Below, one piece after another: positions 63,050 through 64,000 of a stretch of 64,000 nt of DNA. The position numbers and the translations under genes were made by a program. The first letter of the stretch is position 1, and each line of letters starts with the position of its first letter. The stretch is from Cryomorphaceae bacterium BACL11 MAG-121001-bin54 (GTDB lineage Bacteria; Bacteroidota; Bacteroidia; Flavobacteriales; BACL11), in the NCBI GenBank assembly GCA_905182255.1, contig CAJJAH010000001.1, forward strand, positions 281,508 to 345,507, written 5' to 3'. Under the pieces are notes generated by a model that did no database searches, had not been told where the DNA came from, and saw only the letters and a list, made by a program, of their open reading frames with translations.

Positions 63050-64000
63050 ATCCAGTCTTTATTATCTTTTTTCTGATTTTATTCGCATCAAATGAAATAT
63101 CTAAAAAGTATAATCCATTTGATAGCTCACTAATTTCTAAAGAAGATAATCGATAAGGAAATCGATCACTAGCAACAACCCTATTAATAACTTCTCTACC
63201 ATAGAGGTCCGTTAATAAAATTGAAGCGTCGGAAAATTCTGCATTCATTATGTGTATTGTTAATGGGTATCCATTTGAAATAGGATTTGGACCAACTTTT
63301 ACAATTCCAGGAGAAGGTATAGATTCTGAATTCATGAGATTACTTAATAATACTTGCTCTGACGAATAAGTACAGCCAAATTCATCAGTTGCTACAATAT
63401 AATAATTACCATTAACAGATGCTGGGAAAAAAGATTGATTTGCTCCATTAATAATTCCATTATCGCCATACCATTGTAAAATAGAATACAATGCTGAATC
63501 TAACATCCATGCCGTTGAACCATTATGATCTAAGATTGGCTGATAAGTGGTATCGCATATAACTACTAAAGACTCTAAAGAAATAGCAGAGCAACCATGT
63601 TCATTTACAACGACTAAAGAGTACAGTCCAGAAGATAATGGTGAAATAAAAGTATCGATAGCGCCAGGAATTGGACTACCATAATAATACCACTGCATTG
63701 CTATAGAGTCTACAGAAGTAGAAATTAAATTATTTAAGCTATCATAAGTTATAATTGGAACTAAAGGATAATCATAAACATAAATTGTATCTGATGATAA
63801 AACAGTATTTGCTGGAACTTCAATCACTGTGTAATTTATTGACAATCCTCCTCCATTTAAAGAAAAGCTGCCTGGCTGTTGCTGAGGAACAAATGTAACT
63901 CCTCCACAGTACTCAAGACCCCAAGGCCAACCATCATCATCCCATACATCAATTGTTACATCTTGTCCTATTAATTGCAATGGATTAAAAAGATTAATTA
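63042..64000 (-). CDS. T9SS type A sorting-domain protein (5' end beyond the window)
   Basis: C-terminus VGPNPISNGYPLTIHI...LTDLYGREVIN...ELSNGLYFLDISFDANKIRKKIIK; frame stays open to the window edge. Confidence 0.8.
   Translation of the reverse strand, partial: INLFNPLQLIGQDVTIDVWDDDGWPWGLEYCGGVTFVPQQQPGSFSLNGGGLSINYTVIEVPANTVLSSDTIYVYDYPLVPIITYDSLNNLISTSVDSIAMQWYYYGSPIPGAIDTFISPLSSGLYSLVVVNEHGCSAISLESLVVICDTTYQPILDHNGSTAWMLDSALYSILQWYGDNGIINGANQSFFPASVNGNYYIVATDEFGCTYSSEQVLLSNLMNSESIPSPGIVKVGPNPISNGYPLTIHIMNAEFSDASILLTDLYGREVINRVVASDRFPYRLSSLEISELSNGLYFLDISFDANKIRKKIIKTGSN

Noticed and set aside
1-64000. CRISPR array, prophage, transposon or defence island
   Set aside because: No direct-repeat array, integrase, transposase or known defence gene seen; most ORFs fit metabolic or envelope families.

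Overview
AT-rich, gene-dense chromosomal window from a Bacteroidota (Flavobacteriales-like) genome. About 55 genes cover most of the sequence, with three tRNAs (Leu-TAA, Gly-GCC, Leu-TAG), several hairpin terminators and many TAnnTTTG (-7) promoter boxes. Core content includes folE, fabD, rmlB, waaA, mutS, folK, sppA, hppA, etfBA, nupC, thyA, folA, tig-clpP-clpX, ruvC and greA. Accessory or surface content includes a DUF4856-imelysin-TonB receptor cluster, a second TonB receptor, a CotH protein, and a large TonB receptor / ~1400-aa surface protein / PorV-like triad at 53.5-62.5 kb. No CRISPR, transposase, phage or defence island was recognised. Best second-look items: (i) the TonB receptor / secreted protein / PorV-like triad; (ii) a ~150-aa C-terminal extension on the membrane pyrophosphatase; (iii) a Rieske-like lipoprotein whose ligand histidines appear replaced; (iv) a 32-aa Lys/Ala-rich ORF with its own promoter box, absent from the ORF track; (v) two neighbouring genes each broken by one extra base. 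All product names come from reading the translations; no database search was run.
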